DNA of 64,000 nucleotides from Mesorhizobium loti (GCA_014189435.1 CP050293.1:1121001-1185000), one strand, 5' to 3'; shown: positions 26,062 to 34,683, numbered from the stretch's first letter. Notes: generated by a model not told the origin, from the letters alone. A program made the numbers and translations.

Positions 26062-27540
26062 CTACCGCATGACGAAAGGATCGGGAATCGGGTCGTCCGA
26101 AGTGCGTATCCACACAGATTTCGAACGCGTGTAGTCGCGGATCGCGTCCATGCCGCCTTCGCGGCCGAGGCCCGACTGGCCATAGCCGCCAAACGGAACC
26201 AGCGGCGAGACGGCCCGATAGGTGTTGATCCAGACCACGCCGGCATGGATGCCGCGCGCCATGCGGTGGGCTTTGGCGAGATTGGTGGTGAAGACGCCGG
26301 ACGCCAAGCCGAACGGCGTGTCGTTGGCGAGCGCGAGCGCCTCGGCTTCCGTACCGAAGGCGAGCACGCTCAGCACCGGACCGAACAGCTCCTCGCGCAC
26401 ACAGGGCAGGCCGGTGTTGTCATTGGCATCGATGATCGTCGGTGCGTAATAGAGGCCGCTTTCGCGGCCGGCAGGCCGTTCGCCGCCGGTGACCAGCCGC
26501 CCACCCGCGGCAAGGCTTGCCGCAACGATCTTCTCGATCCAGTCGCGCTGGCGCGCGGTGGCCAGCGGCCCCATTTCGGTTGCGGGATCCCGCGGGTCGC
26601 CGATCCGGATCGCTTCGGCCTTGAGCTTGAGCCTGGCGAGGAATTCGTCCTTCACGCAACGCTCGACCAGCAGGCGCGAACCGGCGACGCAGCTCTGGCC
26701 GGTGGCGGCGAAAATGCCGGCGACGACGGCGTTGGCGGCACTGTCGAGATCGGCATCGGCAAACACCACGACCGGGCTTTTGCCGCCCAGTTCGAGCGTC
26801 GTGTAGGCGAGATTTTCAGCCGTGTTCCTGACGATCTGGCGGGCGGTTGCCGGGCCGCCGGTGAAGGCGACGCGGGCGACGAGCGGATGACTGGTCAGGC
26901 GGTGGCCGCAATCATGGCCGAAGCCGGTCAGGATGTTGACACTGCCAGCGGGAAAGCCGGCCTCATGGACGAGTTCGGCGAAGGCGAGCAGCGGGGCGGG
27001 GCCATCTTCCGATGCCTTGAGGACGACGGTGCAGCCTGCGGCAAGCGCCGGGCCGAGCTTGACGGCGGACAGGAAGAGTTGCGAATTCCACGGCACAACA
27101 GCGGCGACGACGCCGATCGGTTCGGGCCGGATCGTCACTTCCATATCCGCCTTGTCGATGGGGACGAACGCGCCTTCGTGCTTGTCGGCCAGCCCGCCAT
27201 AATAGCGGTAGTAATCGCCGACATAGGCGATCTGGGCGCGGGTCTCGCGGATGATCTTGCCGGTGTCGCGCGTCTCGAGTTCCGCCAGCCGGTCGGCATT
27301 GGCGACGACAAGGTCGCCGAGCCGCACCAGGAGCTTGCCGCGCGCCGTTGCGGTCATCGCCGCCCATGGGCCGGAGCGCAGCGCAAGGTGAGCGGCCTCG
27401 ACGGCGCGGTCGACGTCATCAACCGATGCGGCGGGCATTTTTGCCCATGCCGCACCGGTCGACGGATCGATGCTGTCGAAGCTCGCTGCCGCGTCCTCGA
27501 AGCTGCCGTCAATATAGTTCCTGAATTGAGCGGCGCTCAT
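26062..27540 (-). CDS. NAD(P)-dependent aldehyde dehydrogenase
   Basis: 492 residues. Catalytic features: VVPWNSQLFLSAVKLGPALA, the glutamate motif LELGGKSP, and the cysteine in GQSCVAGSRL. It oxidises an aldehyde to a carboxylic acid, probably one released by the adjacent monooxygenase. It overlaps the LLM gene by ATGA, so translation is likely coupled. Confidence 0.95.
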   Translation of the reverse strand: MSAAQFRNYIDGSFEDAAASFDSIDPSTGAAWAKMPAASVDDVDRAVEAAHLALRSGPWAAMTATARGKLLVRLGDLVVANADRLAELETRDTGKIIRETRAQIAYVGDYYRYYGGLADKHEGAFVPIDKADMEVTIRPEPIGVVAAVVPWNSQLFLSAVKLGPALAAGCTVVLKASEDGPAPLLAFAELVHEAGFPAGSVNILTGFGHDCGHRLTSHPLVARVAFTGGPATARQIVRNTAENLAYTTLELGGKSPVVVFADADLDSAANAVVAGIFAATGQSCVAGSRLLVERCVKDEFLARLKLKAEAIRIGDPRDPATEMGPLATARQRDWIEKIVAASLAAGGRLVTGGERPAGRESGLYYAPTIIDANDNTGLPCVREELFGPVLSVLAFGTEAEALALANDTPFGLASGVFTTNLAKAHRMARGIHAGVVWINTYRAVSPLVPFGGYGQSGLGREGGMDAIRDYTRSKSVWIRTSDDPIPDPFVMR

Positions 27541-28595
27541 CGCGATCCCGCTTTCGGTTCGGCAAAAGCCGGCATCACCCTGTCGATGAAGAGCTGCAGC
27601 GATTTCTTCTTGCGCTGGTGAGACAAGCCGCTGTCGATCCATATCGAATATTGGTCGTAGCCGAGCGCCTCATAGGCCTTCAGCCGGGCGATCACCTCGT
27701 CGGCTTCGCCGATGACGAGATTCTGCCGGATCTTGTCGGGCGCATAGTGCGGCATGGCCGCGATCTCGGCCTCGGTCAGCGGCTCCAATATGCCCTGGCG
27801 CACCGGCTTCTTGTTCTGGAACCAGGCGCCGAACTGGCAGTAGAATTGCGACAGGTCCTGCGCCAGGCGATCGGCATCGGCGGCGTCCTCGGCAACGAAT
27901 GTATGCATCAGCAGCATGATTTCCGGCCGCGCTATTTCGGGGTTGGCTGCACAGGCGGTGTTGAAGCGCTCCATCAGGCTGGTCACCTCGCCATCGCCCG
28001 AGGCCAGCGGCGTCACCTGCACATTGCATTTGCTGGCGACCGCGAAGTCGTGCGAGTTCGGATCGCGCGCGGCCACCCAGATCGGCGGATAGGGCCTTTG
28101 CAGCGGCTTGGGCGACGAGGTGGTCGAGGGAAACGACCAGAACTCGCCGGAGAGTTCGAAATCGCCATCCCACAGGCCGCGGATCGCCGGCACCATCTCG
28201 CGCATGCGCTGGCCGGCGCCCCATGCTTCCAGACCGGGGAACAGCCGCTGGTATTCGTAAGCGTAGGCGCCGCGCGCAATGCCGATGTCGAGTCGGCCGC
28301 CGGAGATGACGTCGGCCATCGCCGCTTCGCCGGCAAGCTTGATCGGGTGCCAGAACGGCGCGACGATGGTTCCTGTGCCGAGCCGGATGCGTCTGGTCTT
28401 GGCGGCGAGCCAGGCGATGTTGATGAACGGGTTCGGCGAGATGGTGAATTCCATGCCGTGATGCTCGCCGATCCAGGCGGTCTCGAAGCCTGCCTCTTCG
28501 GCCTGCACGACCAGCTCTTCCAGCTCACCGACAAGCTCGGAATGCGGCTTGGCCAGATCCGAACGCTCCATGTGGACGAACAACGAGAATTTCAT
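27537..28595 (-). CDS. LLM-class flavin-dependent monooxygenase
   Basis: 352 residues of the bacterial luciferase fold (MKFSLFVHMERSD, ETAWIGEHHGMEFTISPNPF, GTIVAPFWHPIKLAGEAA, GRLDIGIARGAY). Such enzymes use reduced FMN supplied by a separate reductase to insert oxygen; a flavin reductase domain is encoded immediately upstream. This two-component arrangement, with an aldehyde dehydrogenase and hydrolase, resembles ring-opening pathways for N-heterocycles, though the substrate is not deducible. Confidence 0.92.
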   Translation of the reverse strand: MKFSLFVHMERSDLAKPHSELVGELEELVVQAEEAGFETAWIGEHHGMEFTISPNPFINIAWLAAKTRRIRLGTGTIVAPFWHPIKLAGEAAMADVISGGRLDIGIARGAYAYEYQRLFPGLEAWGAGQRMREMVPAIRGLWDGDFELSGEFWSFPSTTSSPKPLQRPYPPIWVAARDPNSHDFAVASKCNVQVTPLASGDGEVTSLMERFNTACAANPEIARPEIMLLMHTFVAEDAADADRLAQDLSQFYCQFGAWFQNKKPVRQGILEPLTEAEIAAMPHYAPDKIRQNLVIGEADEVIARLKAYEALGYDQYSIWIDSGLSHQRKKKSLQLFIDRVMPAFAEPKAGSR

Positions 28596-28600
28596 CAGCG

Positions 28601-30385
28601 TCACCCGCGGCCGGACAGAAGAACTGGCGAAGGCTTGGCGAGCGGCCGGACTTCGCCTTCGACCTCGTTGCCGACATAGACGCCGAATGCATCTTCCGTG
28701 CGTTCGCGAACATAGCGGGCAAGCATCGACCGTACCGCCGGATCGGCGATCCTGAGATCGGTTATCTGCTCTATGTCGACAAGCCGGGTCTGGCGATCGC
28801 CGGGACTGGGGGCAGTGACCGATCCCCGGTAGTAGACGTGCGAACGCGACGTATCGGCGGCGTCGTCCCACACCGCAAATAGGAAGCCGAGCTGTGCATC
28901 GACAGCCTTGGCGGCAAGGCATCCTTTGAGGCTGCGGGCATCTTTTGGCGAGCCCAGCCCGCGACCTGCCGGCAATTCGTGGAAACCGTCCGGTGTTTCG
29001 AAGAACAGCACGCGGCCTTCATTTTCGAGAATGGCGCCGACTTCGGTCCCATGAGGTGCGGCCGCCAGAGCCTCCTGGCTGAGGCCGGGCGTCACATAGG
29101 TGCCCCGGCAATAGCCGAGCGGCTGTGCTCCGTTGTGGCTGAAATCGCGGACGCGGCCGATCAGGATCGAGTGATCGCCGGCGTCGACCAGCTGCTGCAT
29201 GGCGCAATCGAACACCGCGACGGAACCGTCGATCAACGGATTGCCGGTCTGGCCCGGTTGCCAGGTCACGCTCGCGAACTTGTCGGCGGCCTTGGAGGCA
29301 AAGATGCCGGAATGGGCTTTCTGGCTCTCCGACAGGATGTTGATGGCAAAGCCCTTCGATGTCGAGAAGGCGCTGTGTCCCAGCGCCTTCTTGGCGATGC
29401 AGACCAGCACCAGCGGCGGTTCGAGCGAGACCGAGGTGAAGGAGTTGGCGGTGAAGCCGCGCGGCTCGCCTTCCGCACTGACCGTGGTGACGATGGTGAC
29501 GCCGGTCAGGAAGGAGCCGAGCGCGCGCCGGAATTCGCCGCTGTCGAAGGCGGGATCGGCCTGAGGCGTCGCGGCTTCGGCATCGAGAAAGGCGCTGATG
29601 TGGTGAGTCACTTTTTCGGGTGAAGCCATTGCCATCATGTGCCTTTCTCCGCCAAGCACCAGGCATTGGCCGTGCGGCGCGAGCCTCGCCATCGCCGCCG
29701 ACATGGAAGGGGTCGAATTGCCGTCGTCGGACCCGGTCATGAACAGCGCTGGTGCGGCCAGCCCGGCCAGGGCATCGGCATGCTCGGCATCGGCATGGGC
29801 AAAGAGGCGATAGGTGCGCGCGTAACCTTGCGGGTCGACGCCTTCAAGGGCCGCGCGTGCGTTTGCGGCGGCGCTGGCCAGGCTCTGCGGCAGCGGGTCG
29901 CCGAACCAGCGGGCAAGCGTTGCCGCAATGGCGGACGGATCGCCATGCGAGCCGAGGGCCGCCGCGCGCTCGCGCACGGCCCGCGCCAGGGCTTCGGGGC
30001 GGCGGAAGACAGCGTTGAGGCAGACGATGGAGCGCACGCGCGACGGCGCGCGAAGGGCGATTTCCAGGGCGACGAGTGCGCCCATCGAATGGCCGACGAT
30101 CGACACCGAGGCGAGGCCGAGATGGTCGAACAGGCGCAGCGCCTGCTCAGCGAAATCCGACAGGGCGGCATTTTCCGGCGGCAGGGGTGAAACGCCGTGA
30201 CCGAGCATGTCGATGGCGATCAGGTCGTGGCGGTCTTTCATCGCCGCAATCTGATCGCGCCAGATCGCCGCGTTCATGCCGACGCCGTGGATGAGCAGAA
30301 CCGGCGCGCCGGAGCCGGCGCGGATGAAGCCGGTGCCGTCCGGCGCCGTGTTGCGGACCCAGGCGGGGGCGGCGACATCAGCCAT
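28601..30385 (-). CDS. Fusion of alpha/beta hydrolase, flavin reductase and Nudix-like domain
   Basis: 594 residues. About 1-270 form an alpha/beta hydrolase with nucleophile Ser100 in GHSMGALVALE. About 290-440 form a flavin reductase domain (EFRRALGSFLTGVTIVTTVS, GFTANSFTSVSLEPPLVLVC). The last 140 residues (ILENEGRVLFFETPDGFHEL onward) look like a Nudix-type fold. Reductase and LLM partner are adjacent, so it should feed reduced flavin to the monooxygenase while the hydrolase part cleaves an intermediate. It overlaps the DUF1185 gene by 8 nt. Confidence 0.85.
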   Translation of the reverse strand: MADVAAPAWVRNTAPDGTGFIRAGSGAPVLLIHGVGMNAAIWRDQIAAMKDRHDLIAIDMLGHGVSPLPPENAALSDFAEQALRLFDHLGLASVSIVGHSMGALVALEIALRAPSRVRSIVCLNAVFRRPEALARAVRERAAALGSHGDPSAIAATLARWFGDPLPQSLASAAANARAALEGVDPQGYARTYRLFAHADAEHADALAGLAAPALFMTGSDDGNSTPSMSAAMARLAPHGQCLVLGGERHMMAMASPEKVTHHISAFLDAEAATPQADPAFDSGEFRRALGSFLTGVTIVTTVSAEGEPRGFTANSFTSVSLEPPLVLVCIAKKALGHSAFSTSKGFAINILSESQKAHSGIFASKAADKFASVTWQPGQTGNPLIDGSVAVFDCAMQQLVDAGDHSILIGRVRDFSHNGAQPLGYCRGTYVTPGLSQEALAAAPHGTEVGAILENEGRVLFFETPDGFHELPAGRGLGSPKDARSLKGCLAAKAVDAQLGFLFAVWDDAADTSRSHVYYRGSVTAPSPGDRQTRLVDIEQITDLRIADPAVRSMLARYVRERTEDAFGVYVGNEVEGEVRPLAKPSPVLLSGRG

Positions 30386-30965
30386 GCAGGTCTCCCACCT
30401 CCTTGAGGTCCTGATAGCGGTCGCCGATACGGTGATGCGGGCGGCCGCCGATCGAAGCGCCAAGCGCCACCACCAGTTCGTCGGGGGCAGGCGCATCGCC
30501 GATCTGGAAATGCACGGTCAGATAGTGGGAGCGGCGGCCCTCGTCGTTCTTGTCCATCAGCGGGATCATGATCGGCGTGTTCGGCCCGCCACGTAGATTG
30601 GTGAAGGCGAGATAGGTCTTGGCGCCGACCGCGCGGCGATAGTGGTTGCCGAAATGCAGCGTGTGGATCAGCGCCGATGCATGCTCGATCTCGCCCGCCG
30701 TGCCGCAGATGGCGGCCTTGCCGTAGCCTTCGATCGCTTCGCCAGAACCGGCGACGGCGATGATCTCGCGCGTCAGCAGCTCGCCGAGCACGGGAGCGAC
30801 GGCGCGGATCTCCGGAGACAAATCGTCGGTGAAACCGCGGCCGGCCCAGGGGTTGGTCAGCACCGCGGCAACGCCGATCAGGCGCAACGGCCTGGGTGCG
30901 GCCTTGCCGCCCTCGATAAGCGTGTTCTCGATGTAGGTGACGGTCTTTCGAATGGTCGGTTTCAT
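30378..30965 (-). CDS. DUF1185 (amino acid synthesis family) protein
   Basis: 195 residues starting MKPTIRKTVTYIENTLIEGG. GVAAVLTNPWAGRGFTDDLS and AGSGEAIEGYGKAAICGTAG are characteristic of DUF1185. The biochemical role is unknown; the name in databases is historical. It is the first gene of the leftward operon, facing the FadR-type regulator across a spacer with a palindromic operator. Confidence 0.85.
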   Translation of the reverse strand: MKPTIRKTVTYIENTLIEGGKAAPRPLRLIGVAAVLTNPWAGRGFTDDLSPEIRAVAPVLGELLTREIIAVAGSGEAIEGYGKAAICGTAGEIEHASALIHTLHFGNHYRRAVGAKTYLAFTNLRGGPNTPIMIPLMDKNDEGRRSHYLTVHFQIGDAPAPDELVVALGASIGGRPHHRIGDRYQDLKEVGDLHG

Positions 30966-31020
30966 CAGCAGTCCTTGGTCGCGATGGTGCTGTGCGGCGC
31001 CATCATCCCTGTATCGTCTT

Positions 31021-31032
31021 ATGGTATACCAT
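31021..31032. promoter_or_regulatory. Palindromic operator for GntR/FadR-type regulator
   Basis: ATGGTATACCAT is a perfect 12-bp palindrome in the divergent spacer between the operon (start 30965) and the regulator gene (start 31107). GntR/FCD regulators commonly bind TGGTATACCA-type sites, so it probably controls both directions. Confidence 0.75.
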
Positions 31033-31106
31033 GCTATGGAGCGCCAAGAACCTTGTCAATCGGCTGTGGAATCTGTTTTGTGGCGGCGCGAGGAGGCAGA
31101 GAGAAA

Positions 31107-31778
31107 ATGTCAGACGACACGCTGCGGATCGACCGTTCCGCCAAGACGTTGCGGACGCTGGCGCTGGAACGCATGCGCGATGCGATCATGGGCTTCCACT
31201 TCCAGCCTGGTGAAAGGCTGGTCGAGCGGCCGCTTTGCGATCAGCTCGGGGTGAGCCGTTCCGTGGTGCGCGAGGTGTTGCGGCAGTTGGAGGCGGAAGG
31301 GCTGGTGCAGATGATCCCGGGTCATGGGCCGGCCGTCGCCAAGCCGGATCTCGGCCGCACCGATGAAATTTATGAATTGCGCGCGCTGCTGGAGGGGATC
31401 GCGGCGCGGACTTGCGCCCTGTCGGCCACCGATGCGCAGATCGCCTCGCTCGATGCGGCCTTGACGAACCTGCTCGACGCCTGGGCATCAGGCGCGCCGG
31501 TCGAGGTGATGCGGGCGACGACCAAGTTCTACGAAACGCTGTTCGGGGCGGCCGACAAGCAGATTGCCTGGGAAATCGTGACCGGGCTGAATGTGCGCAT
31601 CAACCAGCTCCGCTCGATGACCATCGCGTCGGAAAACCGCCGCGAGCCGGCGATCGCCGAAATGACCGAAATCATGGATGCCATCCGGTCGCGCAAGCCG
31701 GACGAGGCGGAGGCGGCGGCCAGGCGGCATGTCGAATCCGCCTGGCAGATCGCGCGCAACACGCTTCGCCTTGGCTGA
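31107..31778 (+). CDS. GntR-family regulator, FadR/FCD subfamily
   Basis: 223 residues from ATG 31107. Winged HTH at about 15-75 (RDAIMGFHFQPGERLVERPL, LGVSRSVVREVLRQLEAEGL). FCD ligand domain follows (DEIYELRALLEGIAARTCAL and later conserved helices). Probably represses or activates the divergent catabolic operon in response to its substrate or an intermediate. Confidence 0.93.
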   Translation: MSDDTLRIDRSAKTLRTLALERMRDAIMGFHFQPGERLVERPLCDQLGVSRSVVREVLRQLEAEGLVQMIPGHGPAVAKPDLGRTDEIYELRALLEGIAARTCALSATDAQIASLDAALTNLLDAWASGAPVEVMRATTKFYETLFGAADKQIAWEIVTGLNVRINQLRSMTIASENRREPAIAEMTEIMDAIRSRKPDEAEAAARRHVESAWQIARNTLRLG

Positions 31779-31793
31779 TCCGCGACCTGTGTA

Positions 31794-32538
31794 TCAAGCC
31801 TCACGCGCGAGACTGGCCACCAGCTGATCGACGCCGGGGTCGTCGAGCCTGACGACATGCGCCATCTGCATCGCCCGTCTCATACTGATCCTGGTGACGT
31901 CCTGGCGCATGATGACCGATACGAAGGCTGGCCCCGATCCGGTCAGGACGATCGCCCGGCCGACCAGAACCGGCTCAGAGATGGGGGGCCCACTGCACGG
32001 TCATGATCGAGGGTTCGCTGGTCTGGCGGCGGTTGATGCCGCTGAAATAGATCCAGTTCAGGCGTGAGATCGCCACGCCGTAATGGTTGCCGGGCACCCT
32101 CGCTCCGCCCTGTCCGTCGCCCGGGGCCCACCGCGTCACCCGCCTGAAGGTGACCAGCTCGGCCTCGCGCCGCACGAAGGTGACCGAGCGCATCAGAAGG
32201 TCGGGGCGGTCGGGGATCGAAAAATAGGTGAAATAGGTGCCGCCGGCGATGGCGGGCGAGGGGGGACGCACCATGTTCTCATACAGCGTCTGGCGCAGCG
32301 ATGCGTGGCCGTCGTCCCCGACTGCTCCGGCAGCAGGTTCACGGTACAGCTCATTCTCGTCGATCTTGAAGTAATCGCAGATCAGCCTAGCGGTGGCCTT
32401 GTTGGGAATGGCCTTGCCTTGCAGGTAGCGTTCGAACTGGGTGCGGTTGATGCCAAGCTCACGGCACACCGCGCTCACGGAAGCGTGGCGCTGGATCAGC
32501 CGCCTGAGATTGGCGGCGAGATTCTCGCGAATAGGCAC
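31794..32538 (-). pseudogene. XRE-type regulator, frameshifted near the 3' end
   Basis: HTH region: NLAANLRRLIQRHASVSAVC, ELGINRTQFERYLQGKAIPN. The frame ends prematurely at 31975 (TVQWAPHL-stop). Removing one base from the six-G run at 31983-31988 joins it to a protein-like continuation (ISEPVLVGRAIVLTGSG, RQDVTRISMRRAMQMAHVVR) that ends at 31794. The start is uncertain; GTG 32538 is chosen, since longer starts run into the palindromic site at 32647. A 51-bp fragment of a related gene lies at 42621. Confidence 0.7.
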
Positions 32539-32646
32539 GACATCGCCCCCGCGACTGACGTACGAACCATTATCCAAGCTATAGCTAATATATTTTGCAT
32601 GCCGTGGCGGCGGTGCGAAGATGGACCTTCGGACAATACACAAATT

Positions 32647-32660
32647 GTACGATTTCGTAC
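32647..32660. promoter_or_regulatory. Perfect palindrome GTACGATTTCGTAC (probable operator)
   Basis: Lies between the leftward XRE gene and the rightward small gene. Its half-site (CGTAC) is the same as in the repeated TGTCGGAAnCGTACA sites further right. A partial site (GACGTACGAA) is nearby at about 32557. Likely bound by the same regulator family. Confidence 0.55.
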
Positions 32661-32751
32661 GGTCCTGCTATGCAAGCCGTGTGAATGGGCGTATTTCGAT
32701 ACCAAGAGCGACCTCCCATCGGCCACTCGACATCGTATGATGGAGGGCGGT

Positions 32752-33006
32752 TTGGATCATACCGACCTGGTCGAGCTTCTGGACTACACGCAGGCGCAAT
32801 TGTGCAAGATACGCCAGGCGGTCGCGGCGAGCGACCATGCCGGTGCCATGTTCGCCATCGATTGCCTTGTCGGAGCGGCAGCCGAACAGACGAAATGCAA
32901 GCTCGCAAGCCTGGAGCATGCCGGGTTGCCGATTGGTCGGGAGGCCAGGGTATCGGACAGCCCGGCCACGGGGAGCCCGACGCCGCGAGCCAAGCGTGCC
33001 TCTTGA
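32752..33006 (+). CDS. Small hypothetical protein, 84 residues
   Basis: Reads LDHTDLVELLDYTQAQLCKI from TTG 32752, or from ATG 32737/32740 with a few extra residues. Helical N-terminal half; Cys, Ala and Glu-rich centre (FAIDCLVGAAAEQTKCKLAS). TTG is favoured because GGAGGG at 32742 sits just before it. That Shine-Dalgarno can pair with CCTCCCATC at 32712-32720, so translation may be controlled. No family recognised. Its stop overlaps the next start. Confidence 0.55.
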   Translation: MDHTDLVELLDYTQAQLCKIRQAVAASDHAGAMFAIDCLVGAAAEQTKCKLASLEHAGLPIGREARVSDSPATGSPTPRAKRAS

Positions 33007-33443
33007 GCCTGTTTCCCAGACTTCGCGCCGGCAGCAAACACGCCGTCTCCATCCCTTACAAATATGTCAAACTGCGCTCGGGTCTGCCAGACGGATACGA
33101 CGCGCGTGAGAATGCCGAGGAGCTTGTCGCGGAACGCCCCGGCTACCGCGTGGTTCGCGGCTGGCTGATGTCTCCGGGCGGTATTCTCGACAAGCATTTC
33201 ATTGTCGAGAACATCCAGACGGGCCAGCGCTTCGACATGACTCCACTTGATCGCCGAACGCCATTCTTCGAGCATCCGGGCACGATCGAAGAATTCGATG
33301 GATTATGGCACCACATCAGCATGCCACCCTATTCACCAGCGGTGCAGCTTGTCATCCAGAACATGGCTGACATCGAACGCGGCGCGAGCGGCGCGGCGCC
33401 TGACGAGGGGCTTCGGGCGCCAAGGCCCGACAACGAAGCCTGA
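33003..33443 (+). CDS. Hypothetical protein, 146 residues
   Basis: Probable start TTG 33003, which overlaps the stop of the preceding gene as TTGA, suggesting coupled translation. The region PYKYVKLRSGLPDGYDAREN, followed by FIVENIQTGQRFDMTPLDRR and EEFDGLWHHI, looks like a folded domain. I do not recognise the family. It is convergent with the first Crp-type gene (4-bp gap). Confidence 0.55.
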   Translation: MSLFPRLRAGSKHAVSIPYKYVKLRSGLPDGYDARENAEELVAERPGYRVVRGWLMSPGGILDKHFIVENIQTGQRFDMTPLDRRTPFFEHPGTIEEFDGLWHHISMPPYSPAVQLVIQNMADIERGASGAAPDEGLRAPRPDNEA

Positions 33444-33447
33444 TGCG

Positions 33448-34173
33448 TCAGCCTGCGCTTACTTCGCCGATCAGCCTGACATATTCGGCCTCTGCTTCGC
33501 CGTAGCCGCCATTGGCGAGTTCCAGCAGACCGACGCGGTCGCGAATGACGATCTCGCCCCGGCGCGCCCGGATCAGTGCGCGGCCTTCGAGCAGTTGGAG
33601 GGCGACGGTGACGCCCGGCCGCCTGACACCAAGCATGATGGCCAGGAATTCGTGGGTGATGGCGAGGCGTTCGCCGGACACACGATCGTCGCACATGAGC
33701 AGCCAGCGCGCGAGCCGCTCCTCGAGCTTCAGCCGTGCATTGACGAGGGCGGTGCAGCCGGTCTGGGTCTGCAGGGCGTTGACGAAGCGCAGCAGGAACA
33801 TGCGCAAGGTCGCGCTGGCCACGAGTGCCGCATTGAAAGCGCCCGCTTCGATGCGGATGGCTTCGCCTTCGAGCTGCACGAAACACGCATGCACCCCGCG
33901 GTCGTCACCCATCACCAGGGAAGATCCGGTCATGCCTTCGAAGCCGATGAAGCCGACTTCGGCCTCGTGGCCGCTCGTCGTGCGGGCGACCACCGAACCA
34001 ATGCCCTGTTCGATGAAGTAGACCGCCTCGATCGGGGTGCCGGGGGTCACCAGCATCATCCGCAGCGGCAATTCGCAGCGCTGCATGTGCGGCTTGAGCA
34101 GTGCCAGATCATCCGCGGGCATGCGCCGCAGCAATTGATTTCGGTATTGAATGTTTTTATCGGGATCAGTCAT
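33448..34173 (-). CDS. Crp/Fnr-family transcriptional regulator (paralogue 1)
   Basis: 241 residues from ATG 34173. Cyclic-nucleotide-binding-like barrel at about 20-130 (VYFIEQGIGSVVARTTSGHE, GFIGFEGMTGSSLVMGDDRG). HTH at about 165-215 (ITHEFLAIMLGVRRPGVTVA). No Fnr-type cysteine cluster at the N-terminus. About 70% identical by eye to the regulator at 37948. A likely regulator of the short genes around it. A degenerate version of the shared RNA leader lies upstream. Confidence 0.9.
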   Translation of the reverse strand: MTDPDKNIQYRNQLLRRMPADDLALLKPHMQRCELPLRMMLVTPGTPIEAVYFIEQGIGSVVARTTSGHEAEVGFIGFEGMTGSSLVMGDDRGVHACFVQLEGEAIRIEAGAFNAALVASATLRMFLLRFVNALQTQTGCTALVNARLKLEERLARWLLMCDDRVSGERLAITHEFLAIMLGVRRPGVTVALQLLEGRALIRARRGEIVIRDRVGLLELANGGYGEAEAEYVRLIGEVSAG

Positions 34174-34179
34174 GGCGCG

Positions 34180-34243
34180 GCCCAATGCAGGGCAAGAGCC
34201 ATCCGATCTCCCAGCCGTCCGCGCCCGTATCAACGTGCCGACG
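34180..34243 (-). promoter_or_regulatory. Possible degenerate copy of the shared RNA leader
   Basis: On the minus strand, CGUCGGC (34243-34237) can pair with GCGGACG (34222-34216) with one G-G mismatch, around a loop ending ACGGGC. A second hairpin GCCC-UGCAUU-GGGC (34193-34180) ends 6 nt before the ATG. The order and spacing resemble the seven clear leaders, but the sequence is weaker and no GGGAG is present. Confidence 0.35.
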
Positions 34244-34356
34244 ATCGCCTTCATATAGGGTCTTTGAATGAATAGAGCTAGGAATACGGTATGAAATGCG
34301 ATGCACGGCGTCCCCCACTGCCGTTCGCATACGAAAAGATCGATCTGAGCGTTAGT

Positions 34357-34396
34357 GTTGGAAACGTACCAAGTGGTGCTTGGTACGAAACCGACA
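34357..34396. promoter_or_regulatory. Double inverted operator-like site
   Basis: CGTACCAAG and CTTGGTACG (34365-34373 and 34379-34387) are inverted around 5 nt. Each arm extends into the shared motif: TTGGAAACGTACCA leftward and TGGTACGAAACCGACA rightward. It lies about 190 bp upstream of Crp paralogue 1. The rest of the 34174-34683 gap has no convincing gene. Confidence 0.6.
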
Positions 34397-34683
34397 TATC
34401 TGTCGAGGCGCCGCGTTCCGGTGACCGCCGACAAAAATCCGCCGGCTAACGACAAGGCGGTTGCGTGCAGGGCTTGGCCCGCGGACGGCCTGAAGCGTGT
34501 TCGGCCAGCCGCGTCATTGCTGCTCGAAAATGGCTCGCGGCTATCTCCTCGACAGGCCAGCGCCCCGTTCGAGGATGGCGAGCCTCATGACCCCGGCGAT
34601 ACCGGCGAGCCTTGGGAAATCGCGGAACATCGTTGCGCTTAGCGAATGCAGCCGAGAAGCCGCTTTACAAAAAAGCTCGGCGA

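Noticed and set aside
24807..26246. 479-residue minus-strand frame
   Set aside because: Out-of-frame shadow of the solute-binding protein gene, which has a signal peptide and family motifs.
34355..34642. 95-residue plus-strand frame
   Set aside because: Begins inside the inverted operator-like site and has no motif or Shine-Dalgarno.
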